From Welwitschia mirabilis (taxonomy: Eukaryota > Gnetophyta > Gnetopsida > Welwitschiales): a stretch of DNA of 64,000 nucleotides. Positions 47,566 to 59,910 of the stretch are shown piece after piece (the first letter of the stretch is position 1; the number at the start of each line of letters is the position of its first letter). A program made the position numbers and the translations under genes. The notes beneath the pieces are model-generated. The model did not search any database and was not told the origin of the DNA. It saw only the letters and a list, made by a program, of their open reading frames with translations. Where the stretch lies: NCBI GenBank assembly GCA_051453625.1, contig JBOZIK010000001.1, forward strand, positions 241,941,870-242,005,869, written 5' to 3'.

Positions 47566-50500
47566 CCTCTCTAGGTTTGTAGATGAAATTATGCAATTAA
47601 ATAATATTCATATATGTAAAAATAATAATATACATTTGTAACAAAAAAAAAGTGTATACATTGGAAAAACCAAAATTATCTTATATTTATTTTTAACTTC
47701 CTATCATATATGGATAGGTTTTCACTCTACTATTCATGTTTCTTATGTTTTAAAGTTTTAAAATGCATGAACATATAAAATATATTTCTGCATATGTATC
47801 ACAAAACTAATAATTATGTATTACTTAAGTTTTTAAGAACTTTACAAAGGTCTTTACCACTTTCTAAATGGTCCTAAGATGAGGGACTTATGACTATATA
47901 TTATAGAACTTATTTTATTACCATGTAAGTCTAAATAACATGGTGTATTAAGTATTTATATTTATTTTAAGTAAATGCCTTAATATCATATAATTCTGTG
48001 GGTATAACAATGACTAGATATTATTGGGATTAAGGGATATCACCTACATAAAGAAATAGCTACATAACTAAGATGACCATATAGTCAAACTATGATAATT
48101 TGAATACCCTGTGTGATGTTCCTTCAATATCTTCTGAGTTAACTCCTCTTACTTCCATTAAGATAACCATGTATTAGTAATAGGTTATCAACCTAGTGAA
48201 TAACACCTCATTACAATATATAAAATGCAATATGTAAATCATTAGTGAGTAAAATACATGTATTGAATTGCAAAATAGAATATTATAAAGTAGAAGAAAA
48301 GAAATATAATAGTTTACCTTATCCTCATCAAGATAAAATTATGTGCTATCTATATATAATATTTGATACCAAAAAAAAAAAAAAAGGGATAGGTTAATGC
48401 ATTATTCATAACTAGATGATATGTAATAGAAAGAAGAAATTATATATCTATAATCCTTAAATGCATTTTAATATATATTGATATGTGATTATTAAGTACA
48501 AACATTGAAAAAGACAATTAGTAAGAAAACATGGCATGGAAGATACCTCTATCTAAAACCATGTTAAAGTCTCTAAGTAATTAATTCTTGGTATTCCAAG
48601 TAATTATTGCTAAAACTTACATTTACCATGAAATAAATTTAGTTGTTTTATAGATTTTTTTTATTACCATTTTAATTACTTTGGAATTGATGTGTTTTGA
48701 AATCATTAAAATTATGTATTATCAATTTCTATAGGTTGAAGATGTACTATATTATTTAGTGGAGGCATTTGCATTTACATGATGTATAATTTCAATTCCT
48801 TTGGATGATGTACTATTAAGATATACTTTCTTTTCAATATATACTAATTATCTTATGGCTGAAATCACTTTACATACTTCAATAGATAATATGCTTAAAT
48901 TAACCAACATTTATTATCAATCTTACATTACTGAAAAATAATATTCATGATCTCTTCCTATGACTGGAATGAGGTATTTCTTTCATAGGTTAGATAGATT
49001 GATGGATATAGTAGCTAGTTTAGTTATTTAGAATCACATTTAGCTATATTAATTAAACTATTTTTTAAGTTTAAATCATGATTAACTTTCTCTCTTACAT
49101 AGTAGTATAGTTTAATATATTGTAAAGGAAAAAGTAAATTAATGAATAGATGGAATATTATTCTGTAAATGCAAAAACCAATAAGTCTTCTTTTTATAAT
49201 AAATAAATTACTACTCTACTAATTCCTTAGATGCTAGAAACTCTTAATAACTCTCTTGTAGTTATTAGAATAACATAGAATTATGTTTTCAAAACTACTT
49301 GTATTATGAAAATGGTTTTGAAAAATTTCTAATAAAGACTAATTTAATTTAACATTCTAGCTTTAGTACCAAGTAAAAAAATAAATCAACATTTTTAAAC
49401 TATAAAAGGTAATAATTATGTATAAAGTAAATCCTACTATAAAATGCAGCACTATCTTTGTATGTATATGAAGACTTAACATGAAATAAGAATGTAATTA
49501 CTTAAAATTTTCATTAATGATCTTAATGGATTCTTAACACTCATACTGTAGGCATACTTATTATTACTAAAATTTCTATATGATATAAAATGTTAATTTA
49601 TGAAGCCATTAATTTATCTGACTTGATTGATCACATTGAAAATAAAGATAGTAAGCGGTTAGTAAGGATAAAATTAATATCTATTTCCTCATAAGGAACT
49701 TAAAAGATAAAAAAAAAAAAAGTGAAAAAAACAGAGGAAAAAATAAAATTGTCTAGTATTAAATAATTTGCTTTATTTGAATGGATTGCAACATCATTTG
49801 TCTTATAGTTGATTAACATTCAAGGTATATATGTATATGAAATATGGTTTCTTAGAAAAACTTATTTACATGTAAACTATGTTTGAAGGATAAGGGATGC
49901 TATTACAAGGTACAACATTGAGTAGTAGAATTACTATCATCCTCATTAATTCATATTAAAATACATGTATAATACATATAATGGTTTAAAATACATCAAT
50001 AAATAAAAATATTCATTTTCTTAAATTTGAGTAGACCTTTTCCTTGATAATGAAAATAATTTTGATATGTTTCTTTTAACCTAGTTCATAGAAGAGATTC
50101 AAGAAAATGTGATAGCGTATATATTTGATTGTGGTCTTACTAATGGATAAAGAGAGAAATGCTAAATTGTGATTTTCATCATAATAAAAAAGCCTATAAA
50201 GTGGAATATTTGATTTTAAATCTCTATATCTATATATATATTATAATGAGATGATTACACATAATTTTCAAATGCTAAAGGATGCTTATTATAAGAAATT
50301 ATGTCTTAGGTTATCTATAATGAAGAAAATAAAAAACTAAGATGGAAATTTAGTGTTATAAACAAAGTCATTAGAAAACGTTAGTGACTTAAATCGCATC
50401 TTCTTAATGTAGAACTAAATATTCTTAGAAATTGAATGTCATCAATGAAGAAATATATGGGTTTAGATGGATTGCTAAATTATCTTACACTATTTGAAAA

Positions 50501-51240
50501 AAAATGTATTCATACTAATTTCCTTTTCCTAGCATAACATGAATCAAAATTAAAAACATTAACCAACCTCTTTTAATCCACCATTCTATTTGTAACACTT
50601 TCCTTTTTACTTTTACTTCTTTAAATGTTCCTTACTATTCTTATTATTATTGTTTTTGGCTATTAAGATGATTTTCATGTTTTTGGTTTTGATTAGTAAA
50701 AACTTACATATTGATTAATAAAGAAAATCTCATTTGGCCTATAGGACTAAAACATGTGTTTGCATTGTATTATATTTATATTTAATATCTAATGTATGAG
50801 AAACTCAGAAAAAACAATAAGTCATTAAATATAGGTCCCATAGAATAAATAGTAATACATTACCTATAATTATTGAAATTTTTATAAGTCTATAACATAC
50901 AACATGTACATCATATTCATCATATACATTACCTAGTCCAATGACTCCTCTATGAAAATTTTCTTGTCATTATAATCCTCTTCCTTAAAATAATGATTCT
51001 TATGTTGAACATTTATTTTTTACTTAAAAGAGTTACATGTACATTGCAACTACAAGTAAGAGGCATATCCACCATCAAACTATCCACATTAGTTCTTGTT
51101 AAATGATTTGAATCTTTATGTTTCTTTCTTTTTTAAAATAATTGAAAAAAGGGTACTAGATATAGTTTTGTTAATGTATACTATAAAGTCATAGCTTCAT
51201 GACTTATCATCATTATGGGTATTATAACATTTAACGTGTG
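47566..51240. other. AT-rich stretch, no gene seen
   Basis: Very AT-rich with short homopolymers. If the minus CACTA call is right this is the region between its two genes. No motif was identified. Confidence 0.35.
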
Positions 51241-51249
51241 GCTTTACAT

Positions 51250-51480
51250 GCAATACTACTAATCAATTTGGATCAATCCTCTACATAAAATAGCGATCTT
51301 TCTTGTTTGACATAAGTGAATGGCTATTTTTTCCACTTATGATCATCCTTATTAAAACCTCTCTAATTCAAGATTTCAAACCACTCACATAAGGATAACA
51401 TAACCTTAAACCTTCTATAGTTGAAAACTATGATGTCTTTTAAGATTCCATAATATTTATGTTTATAAAACACAGTTTTT
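51250..51480 (-). pseudogene. CACTA transposase DUF4216 remnant
   Basis: Minus frame: KYYGILKDIIVFNYRRFKVM, then LSLCEWFEIL, then HKWKK and PFTYVKQERSLFYVED. This matches the DUF4216 pattern YYG.L.EI.EL.Y....V.LF.C.W and PF.LA.QA.QVFYV.D at the C-terminus of plant CACTA transposases. Stops occur after EIL and between the last two blocks. Confidence 0.75.
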
Positions 51481-51978
51481 TAACCTTTTTTACTTACACA
51501 TGAATAAGGTATAGTTATTTTTCCCTCTACATAAGAAATTTCTAGGTGATTCTTCTCCATGTGTGAAGTACTCAAACAAGCTATTGTTGTTATTAGCCTA
51601 TTACTTTGGGCCTTGTGCTTTTTGTTGTTGTTGGATTTTTGGGTTTTCTTCATGACCCATTCATTGATGAACTTCTCATTATTTCTTTTTTCATGAAGAA
51701 GTTCATTCTAATGAGCTTGACTCCTTTCTTAACTTCTTTTGTATGTCATGGCACAAATTTGTTTACTAGGGTGGATAAGGTATGGGTCCTAATATGCTCT
51801 ATAATTCATGATGGCATGAAGCTCATCTGTGATGAGCATAGAGGGGTCTTGTTGGATGAGGATCTTGTACATCTCCTCAGAAATGCAAGTCTTTTTACCT
51901 CTCGTTGATACTAGCGTTATGACTATTCTAAGTTTATGACAAGGAGATGGAAAATATGAACATGAAAGACATGATAAA

Positions 51979-52266
51979 TTATTGAAAAACCCACTAGAAG
52001 GCCCTTCTTCTAGTGCCAAAGTGTTTATGATATTTTTTGTTTCCATTAATAATGGATTAGTTCTAATGTTATNNNNNNNNNNNNNNNNNNNNNNNNNNNN
52101 NNNNNNNNNNNNNNNNNNNNNNNNNNNNNNNNNNNNNNNNNNNNNNNNNNNNNNNNNNNNNNNNNNNNNNNNTTATTGAAAAACCCACGGGAAGGCGGGG
52201 GGGGTAGTGCCAAATTGTTTATGATAGTTTTTGTTTCCATTAATAATGGATTAGTTCTAATGTTAT
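51979..52266. repeat. 94-bp duplication flanking a gap
   Basis: 51979-52072 and 52173-52266 are the same 94-bp sequence apart from a cluster of changes around cactagaaggcccttcttct, replaced by cacgggaaggcggggggggt. A 100-N gap lies exactly between them. Probably two overlapping contig ends that were not merged. Confidence 0.85.
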
Positions 52267-52309
52267 GTGATGATAGGTGACTTTAATGGTTTTTTGAATG
52301 AGTTTAAGC

Positions 52310-52520
52310 TAAACTTAATGACTTGACCTAGTTTAACTAAAGTTGACTAACTTTGACTATATTTAACTGTGGTTGACTACCTTAGACTTACTTTGCTAAA
52401 TTAATTGAATCATTTTGACTAATTTTAACTAACTTTAATTAGTTTGGCTAACCTTAAGCAAGTTTGAATAAGTTGTTGTGGCATTTGTTGACTAAGTTTA
52501 ACTGAATTTGATCAATTTCA
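52310..52520 (+). repeat. Degenerate TTGACTAA-type repeat array
   Basis: Units such as gttgactaactttgactata, ggttgactacc, ttttgactaattttaacta and tttgttgactaag recur every 8-20 bp. At least five exact TTGACT cores are present. TTGAC is the W-box core bound by plant WRKY factors, but here the simple-repeat origin is the likelier explanation. Confidence 0.65.
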
Positions 52521-53889
52521 TTTTCATAAAGTTCCTTGACATTGTAATATTTTCTTGAAATTTATTTTAGGCTTAAAAAGTTTTACCTATATCAAAAACT
52601 TAAATGCATGAAAATGAGTTCAATAGAACTTAATAATGATAAAAATCCAACAAAATATTTTTTTTCAAAATATAAAACTTTTTGTATTTTTTCTTGATTT
52701 TAAGAGAATTTTAAATTTAACACCTAAATTAGACAAAGATTAAATTTTGAATATGATTTCAAAAATATTTAAAAAAACTTTTTTCTTAAAAATTAAAAAA
52801 TAATTATGTTTTATATACATAAGATGTAATCCTAAGTAAGAGAAGACTTCTAGCTAAGAAAAATTTTTCCTAAGTTTTTTTCAAAAGATTTTTCAAACAT
52901 ATAACTTAAAATTGAAAAAAACAAAAGAAAAACATTCAAATACCCCTTCTATTTTATTTTTTAATTTAAAAGAAAAAAGAACATGGACTCTTTTTGCCTT
53001 CCTCTCTCTAGTGTTCTCCCGTTGATGCACTCCCCTTATTTTTTGCACATCCACTTTTGCATGGCCCTCTATTTTTTTGGCACTTCTTTCTCCTACCTTT
53101 TCTTTTTATCTCTTTCTTTGCTATCCTGATGACCTTGCTACTAGTACTCTGTGCATGCTAGTTCATTGTGTCTCTGTTGGACACTTAGTCAGTGCCCTAT
53201 CCATCTGTCATACCTCTGCTTTCTCTCCTTCAAATGCATCTTTTTTTCTGATCACTTTTTTAAGGCCTTCTCTTAGGCATGGGTGCATGGAATGCTATGG
53301 TATATGGTGCTAGAGTGGTTTTACAATGGAGGGATTATGTCCAAGAGTGATGTTTATAATTATGGCATGATTTTTCTAGAGATCATTAATGGTCAGTAAT
53401 ACATGGATCATTTGTATGGACAAAAGGAGTTATTCCTACCATCCATTACATTTTGAAACGTGTGAGAGCATAGGCTTAATGATCTGGTGGATCTGTAGGT
53501 TGTGATTCCTTCTCTTTGTGTTTTTTTATCCCTCTTCTTTGATCTCCTCCTTATGTTGGCCATTTTAGTAAGTGCCTTTCTATGGGTGCCTTATTTTTTG
53601 GCATTGCACTCCTCTAACAACACCGCTCTTAGTACTGCCTTATTTTTTGGTGCTATCCTTCTTCATGGTATGCTCAAGATGAGTGCTGGTATTACATAAC
53701 CAATAGCTATAAAAATTATATTTGATCCCATTGCTTAGTAATTCCATAAAAAGAAAGAATAATTCATCATCAATACATTTGGGATGGATCGTACTTTTAT
53801 TATAATATATAAAAAAATGATAAAAGTTTTGTTAGCATTATTTTTATCTTTTTAAATATATTACATTTTATTATTCTAAAAATTACATA

Positions 53890-54960
53890 ATTAATTTATG
53901 ATTTATACTTTCTATTTGAATCATTCTAGCAAATCCCTGAGTGTTTCTTTTAAATTGCTTATGAATTAGATTTTGTACCTTTCATTCTAATTACAACATT
54001 TAGCTCTTTTTTATGTAACCTAATGAAAAGGACAAGGATGGATATATCAACATTTTCTTAGGGATTGAAATCTAAAAATAATTATAAAATATAAAATGCA
54101 TACTTTATGTATCTTGTAATGTTTAGTCTATTCATTAAGACATACTTGTGTGCTTTTACAAGGATGACCTTCTCCAACATACTATTATTTCCTCCATGTC
54201 TAGATAACTTTTTCATATCCTTAATATCCATTTCATCGTCAATGATTATACTATCAAATGTATTCAAGACATTTATATATCTAAAATAAAACATTATTAC
54301 CTCCTTAATGCAATCTTTAGGACATGCTAGATTTCTTACATAGGCCCTTAAAAAATGCATATAATTAGTTTAATGATGTTTATTATTGTAAAATCATCTT
54401 AGAGGTTAAATATAATTATCAAAATGCATTACGAAAGTTTACCTCTCAAAGAAGTACATCCAACTATACTAGACTAGGCACATAACTTTAACTCTTACAT
54501 AATATGAATTAATTACTACCCCATAATGTTAAAGAAGGGAGAAGGGAATTATTCTCCAACATATGTAAGATTTACACTATTTAAGGATGCATATTAAACA
54601 AATATTTTAGAGCCATAGTATGACTATAAAGATCCTTGAAGAATAAATTTAGTTAAATGATAATTTGACAAACATTCCTTGGTAGAACATTATAAATTTT
54701 TAGATAGAGTAGATGTTGTATGATGACATGATAATCATAGTTATTGAGGTTACTTACTTTATGTTCTTTGAGATTAATGTAATTTAATATGTTTGCTGAA
54801 TACCCATAGATAGTATAACATTTTACACATTTATAAAAATCTATATATATCCTCCTTAAATAATGTATACATTATTAATGGAAACTTTGTAGTTCCTTGA
54901 TTAACATGTAAATATACCATGCTTGGCCTAGTTGTTATTCAATCTAGTGTAGCTTGTAAT
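53890..54960 (-). pseudogene. CACTA transposase DUF4218 remnant
   Basis: Minus frames give KFPLIMYTLFKEDIYRFL, NNYDYHVIIQHLLYLKIYNV and LPRNVCQ, then an open stretch 54360-54082 beginning MHFLRAYVRNLACPKDCIKE and containing AHKYVLMNRLNITRYIK. These match, in order, the YTL.K.E...F, SHDCHV..Q..LP, YMRFLK.YVRN.A.PEG.I.E and H.YVL.N...V.PYI blocks of DUF4218 in plant CACTA transposases. The 92-codon open stretch is the best preserved part. Confidence 0.8.
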
Positions 54961-56520
54961 TCATTTCTTCTTTTTCTTATAATATTTGAAAATGTACCTA
55001 GAACTTTGTTTTTCATGTTATTCTCTAGGTGAATAACATTCATGTCTGTCATACCAACATGACCTACAAATGTCGTGTTAATAATAAGATAATATAGAAT
55101 GATACGATAAGTGAAGAGTGATAGAATAAGTGAAGATAAAATATTAGTACCTTATAATAAGAAAGTAAAAAAAATAGATTTCTTTTTTAAATCCATCACA
55201 AAGTTATTTACCTCTACTCATGCACCTAACCCATTTTAGTCTCCATTAGTATTTTAGTTTTTCCCAATTATTCTATATAGTAGAGATGACATTCCATATC
55301 TCCTCTTCTATTAACTTCTAGAGAGGATCTTATAACTAAATAAATGCATTAAATGCTAATTTCATAAGCCTTATAAAATCATTACTTATTAAGACATTTT
55401 TATGCCTCATGTAAGAGTGCTTGTAAATTTGTCTCAATTGTTCTTATCTAGTTTTTAATCTAGAAATAAAACAAGTAAGCTCACCCTTGATGCTCCAACT
55501 ATAAAGATTATGATGGAAAGGAAAGTCCAAAATTATCTATAATTCTATAATATGCATGTTGAAGATTGTTTTATTGCATGCATTATATGTCTTAAAACTA
55601 TCTGTCCATATCTCTTTCAACTCATCTATTAGTGGCTAAAGACATACATCAATGTAATTCTTAGGTTGGATAGGAATAGGTATTAATAAAGAAAACATTA
55701 TAAAAATTATTTTTATGCATAATCAAAATGAAATATTATAGTAAATGCTCAAAATAGATTAATAACTATATGCCTTACTCATCATCTCAAAAGTCTTAAA
55801 ACCATCTATTAAAATACCTAACTTGATGTTTTGTTTTCTATTTTTAATTTTGTATATAGGGTGTTCACTCTTTTTCAACTTGATGAATGAAATGGATGTC
55901 ACATAATATGATCTTTCCTAATATGATCTACATTCCATGTCATGATTCACCTTCTTTATTCACTTACATACATTTGTTAAAATAATGAAACTAATGGAAA
56001 GTCTTATAATACCTTTCTTAGGAAACTAAATTTTACTTTTCCAATCTATGTATTGGTTTTCCAATATGGATTATTACAATTTGGAAATGATGGTAGATAT
56101 GAGTTCTTCTTTTACTAGAATATGCAATCATTTGTATAGGCATTGATCTTCCTATGAGTTATACCAATATTTAATAAATTTTATTTATTTCATACATGTT
56201 TTTTGAGATGGTATTTTAATTTAGAAGAAAATCCTTAAGTAACTATATAAGTTCTTAGAATGATAAGTTATATCAACAACCTAATGCTTTAAAATTAAAT
56301 AATAAGACCACCATAGATAACATAGTAACTTTTATATAACAAAGATATAATGGTGTATCTACATCATCCATCATTTTATGAAACGTTTCCTTATCAAACT
56401 TGTAGTCATGAATATTAAAATATGGATGAAAATGTATTTGACTACTTGTTACATATCCAAATGCATTGTAAATCATTTTTGAAAGATCACCTTCATATCT
56501 CTTAGAGGTGTTATTAAGAC
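54960..56520 (-). pseudogene. CACTA TNP2 transposase core (Transposase_21)
   Basis: In order on the minus strand: DLSKMIYNAFGY and PLYLCYIKVTMLSM (56476-56273), THRKINAYTNDCIF, FPNCNNPYWKTN, VKFSFLRKVL and DFPLVSLF, DGFKTFEMMSKAYSY, LCIKIIFIMFSLLIPIPI, PLIDELKEIWTDSFKTYNAC, SWSIKGELTCFI, and near 55,035 MNVIHLENNMKNKVLGTF. These follow the TNP2 pattern MxxDAFG, YxKIHACPNDCILYW, CPxCGxSRWK, KVLRxFPLIPRL, DGFNPFGxMSxxYSxWPV, CMKxxFxMLSLLIPGP, PLIDELKELW, GWSTKGxLACPxC and MHIEKNVCDSILGT. Stops and frameshifts abound. Confidence 0.85.
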
Positions 56521-56559
56521 TGAATGCTTATGATAAATGAGTTGGATGAACCTGCATTT

Positions 56560-56770
56560 CTTGAGTATGCCACATCTATACTTTATAATTCTAGTTAAAA
56601 AGATAAAACAGCATATGTAAGTTAAATTATATATAGTGGAGTGCAAAAAAGTTCTAGCACTTTCTACATTACCAACACATTAGAAAGGGACTTTTATTAC
56701 ATTTGGATTTTTAATGGTCTATAGATTTATCCTAATTAATTAAGAAAAAAGTAAATTTAACTTTATGGAG
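56560..56770 (-). pseudogene. Transposase-associated domain remnant, minus copy
   Basis: Minus reading gives IKVPF..CVGNVESARTFLHS, then LFYLFN..NYKV..MWHTQEMQ, resembling the IRCPC..C.N...V..HLF..G....Y..W..HGE layout of the PF13963-type domain that precedes TNP2. The domain breaks off near 56,770, where a different transposon-like end begins on the plus strand. Confidence 0.45.
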
Positions 56771-56771
56771 T

Positions 56772-56830
56772 TTACCATAACAAGAAAATAGGCTTTTGAG
56801 GCATTTATCAAATATAAACCTTTAAAAGAA
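56772..56830 (+). other. Possible CACTA-type terminus facing right
   Basis: ccataacaagaaaataggct resembles the CACTACAAGAAAATAGGC terminus frequent in plant CACTA elements, with changes at the first bases. It could be the left end of the plus-strand copy whose transposase starts near 61,700, or of an unrelated short element. Confidence 0.3.
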
Positions 56831-59738
56831 GGTGTATATCAACAATAGACGAGTTAAAATTTTTGATCTTTCAAGACATTTAAAAGGATAAATTTCATAA
56901 AAGATAGGTTTAAAACAAACAAAAAAATAGTTGTGTATTACCAAAAATAAAACAATTATGCATTTTTTATAAAAACACACCACATGAGCTCTAAGTTATT
57001 CTATGCATTGAGAATTGACTCTCCATGTTGTGATTCTATGCATCAAGAGTTGTATCATTAAGTTATGTTGTGTATCTTCTAGGTAATACCTCTATAAGAG
57101 AATCATCATATGAGAAAGGGGATAAAAGCTCTAAAAAAATAGTAACCAAAGGAAAAACTAGAGAACAACATTTTTTAGATAGACCAACTTCTTATTCAAG
57201 CCCTTGAAGCCTACTGCCTTCCTCATTCATTCAGGTAAGCAATGTTACATAAATATCAATATAGGATGAGTAGCATTTTATCTTGCATGTTAGTTCAAAT
57301 GCTCCTTAGATAATTTTTAAGAAAATACAATCCAATTATGTTAGAGATGAGTATTTGGAGCTATAATCATAGATTCATATTTGTAATTGAATTCTTTTAA
57401 GAAATGTTGGTATTCTAATAATAGTATCTACGTATTTAAAAAAAAAAAAAAACCATGTTAGAAGTCTATGATTTCAGCCAACTGAAGAAGGCATTTTATA
57501 GGGTGTGCACATCTGAGATTTTGTATAATAATTTTTATAAATAATATCAAGATTTTTGATATCTGAGTTATCTCACATTATATGTTTAATGCAAATATAA
57601 TTTTTATATCCATGTTGTCTTACATCAATGAGATCATTCATGTATTTTATACTTTAATGTAAACTTCGATTATTGGATATAGATAAAAGTAGAACTTTAG
57701 ATAATCTATTTAAATTTAACCTCTATATGAATATTTTTTTAAATATTGTTAAGTATCAACATAAAGATATGTTTATGATAGGATTTGGATTGATTAATTT
57801 ACCATCCTTAATACAAACAATGTCTTCAAGATTTAACAAAGAATATCTATTGTAAAGTATCTTCCATACTTATTTTCTTAGTTAATTTTCATGTTGAGTT
57901 TTGATAAAAATTTAATGCTTAGAATTTCCTATGGAATTCGGATATCCAAGTGTTAGAATAAGTAGAAATTTTACCATTATCCTCCACATATCCACTATTG
58001 AATAACAAGAAATTATACTATTAAAAAAGATCCTATGCATCTTAAAGTCTTGTGTGAAATTTGCAAATTTGAAGGTTTCACTCTTTAAATGGTGATTTAG
58101 AATTTATCTACGTGAAAAACCTAGCATTTACAACTATTAAAACCCATGTATTCACTAAGGACTGAGAAATGGAGGGCCAGTATTCATCAAAAGCATTCAC
58201 GAAAATAACAGTGAAATTGTTCAAGTTAATAGGCTCATTTCTTAGTTTCTCCAAATTTAACTTTACTCTAATCATGATCTGAGGCTTAATTAAAATCCAA
58301 ATTATTTTCAACAAGGTAAGGAAAATATTTTAAATGTCAATAAGTTGTAATGACTATTGTGAAAACTTTTTTATTATTGATTGGATACAAAATTATGTTG
58401 TAGTAGTAAATAATTGGTTAGATTACTTGATTAGTTAATTTACCTTAATAAATGTTATTTACCTATGTTTAGGATATATCCTAGCAATACAAATTTTATT
58501 CCCTCATGCCTTAAGAAAGGCACATAATTTGCTGATGCTCAAAAATTAAACACTAAATCTTAAATTAATCACCTTAAGTAAGTACTTCCCCCATCCCCCA
58601 AAGATAGGAAATGAAATTACATACATACAATTTTGTAATGAGCTTTATATTATGTATATAAGTTGAAAAGTATCTAAGAGGAGATAATTTACTAGCATGA
58701 TGAGACTCCTTTGTCTTATATCATAGTTAAATATATAAACATATCAAGAAGCTACAAGAATTTGCTACTAACATGGATGTAATTCATATGACTATCAAAA
58801 AAATAATAGAGGATATGCACTATAGTTTGAAACCCTAGACTACTTAAAGCTATAATCTTTTAAGTGGATTGAGAAAATTTCTAATGTCATGCATTAAGTA
58901 CCTTTATAGTCTTGATCTAGTGCCTTTATGACACTTTTTATCTGCTGATAAGTATGCCTTAAAGAGATTAATCTTATTCTTGTTTCCAAGCTAAGATAAC
59001 ACATTTGGTTCTAATAATGATTTTTAAAATTAAAGAAATGAAAGTATTTATTTCTTTTGCATTTCTTAATAATTATATCAAGCTATATTTAAGTCTATAA
59101 TAACTTCTAAAAAGAAGAAAAATACTAATTTAGACTAATAAGAAATCCTAAATTTACCTATTAGTGTAGATATAATCTTGATGATCAAGATATCAATAAT
59201 TTTTGCAATAAACTTAATGCTAGTAATATGTCCTTAAGTTAGGTTAATTTATGACCATTTTCTAAATAAGAGAACCTATCTAGGATTAAATTGATATCTC
59301 ATCCATTAAGCATTTAACTTAATTAATATTATTCTTCTTTAATTTCAATTTGATATGCTTTATCCTAATCATATTTTCAACCTGATCTCTTGTAGGCTCT
59401 AGTAGTATTTGTTTCCATATATGATAATTTTTATTCTACCTTTAAAATGTTTTCAACAAGTTAATAACATTCCAATCAAGTAGTAGCTTATGCTATATTT
59501 AGTTAAATAGGTTACTTCCTATCCTTTTAGAGACATTCTATTGCTGCTCAATTAAGAACTACTATAGGTTACTAAGTAAGTGATAATGCTTCCTTATAAT
59601 ACTCCATATATATTGTTTATTGATCATACATTCTTAGCTAAAGAATCAAAAGATCTAACTACATTGTTAATGAAAAACATCTACTTCTATACATTGCTCT
59701 TCCCCCCACCCCCCCGAACTTCTCTATCTCTCTCTCTC
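56831..59738. other. Stretch without a clear gene
   Basis: AT-rich sequence with a poly-A run at about 57,439-57,452 and a minus frame at 58314-58108 (68 codons, unrecognised). If the CACTA end at 56,772 is real, this is the 5' region of the plus copy. Near 57,230 cattcaggtaagc resembles a splice donor, but there is no exon to attach it to. Confidence 0.3.
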
Positions 59739-59796
59739 NNNNNNNNNNNNNNNNNNNNNNNNNNNNNNNNNNNNNNNNNNNNNNNNNNNNNNNNNN
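59739..59796. other. 58-N gap inside a microsatellite
   Basis: Preceded by a (TC)n run and followed by (TG)n. The unequal size suggests an estimated gap. The frame that spans it is an artefact. Confidence 0.95.

Positions 59797-59867
<71 letters not shown>
59797..59867 (+). repeat. (TG)n microsatellite
   Basis: 71 bases of perfect TG repeat, preceded across a gap by (TC)n at 59,722-59,738 and followed by an imperfect TATC/TCTC-rich stretch to about 59,910. A compound dinucleotide tract with likely length polymorphism. Confidence 0.95.
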
Positions 59868-59869
<2 letters not shown>

Positions 59870-59910
59870 TTATCTATCTCTATCTTTTTCTCTCTTCCTC
59901 TCTCTCCATT

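Larger units (their letters stand above)
51600..53760. other. Block interrupting the CACTA transposase
   Basis: Between the YVLF-type segment near 54,115 and DUF4216 at 51,480 there is much more DNA than the usual protein needs. This block includes plus frames at 51606-51908 and 53077-53313 (hydrophobic, Leu/Phe/Ser-rich, unrecognised), the TTGACTAA-type array, a 100-N gap with duplicated flanks and a less AT-rich patch at 52,980-53,700. It may be a separate insertion, but no edges were found. Confidence 0.35.
47066..56770 (-). mobile_element. Decayed CACTA (En/Spm) transposon, minus copy
   Basis: Minus-strand remnants occur in the order expected for a plant CACTA transposase: transposase-associated domain end, TNP2 core (Transposase_21), DUF4218 and DUF4216, then possibly a Transposase_24-like second protein. 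The left edge is a guess from cattacaaaaaac near 47,066, a decayed CACTACAAGAAA-like terminus. The right edge is where the N-terminal domain breaks off. A 2-kb block of unrelated sequence (51,600-53,760) interrupts it. Confidence 0.55.

Noticed and set aside
51982-52240. Frames crossing the 52-kb gap
   Set aside because: Joined through N bases between duplicated contig ends; artefacts.
54107-54289. 60-codon plus frame
   Set aside because: It is the antisense shadow of the conserved DUF4218 segment on the minus strand.
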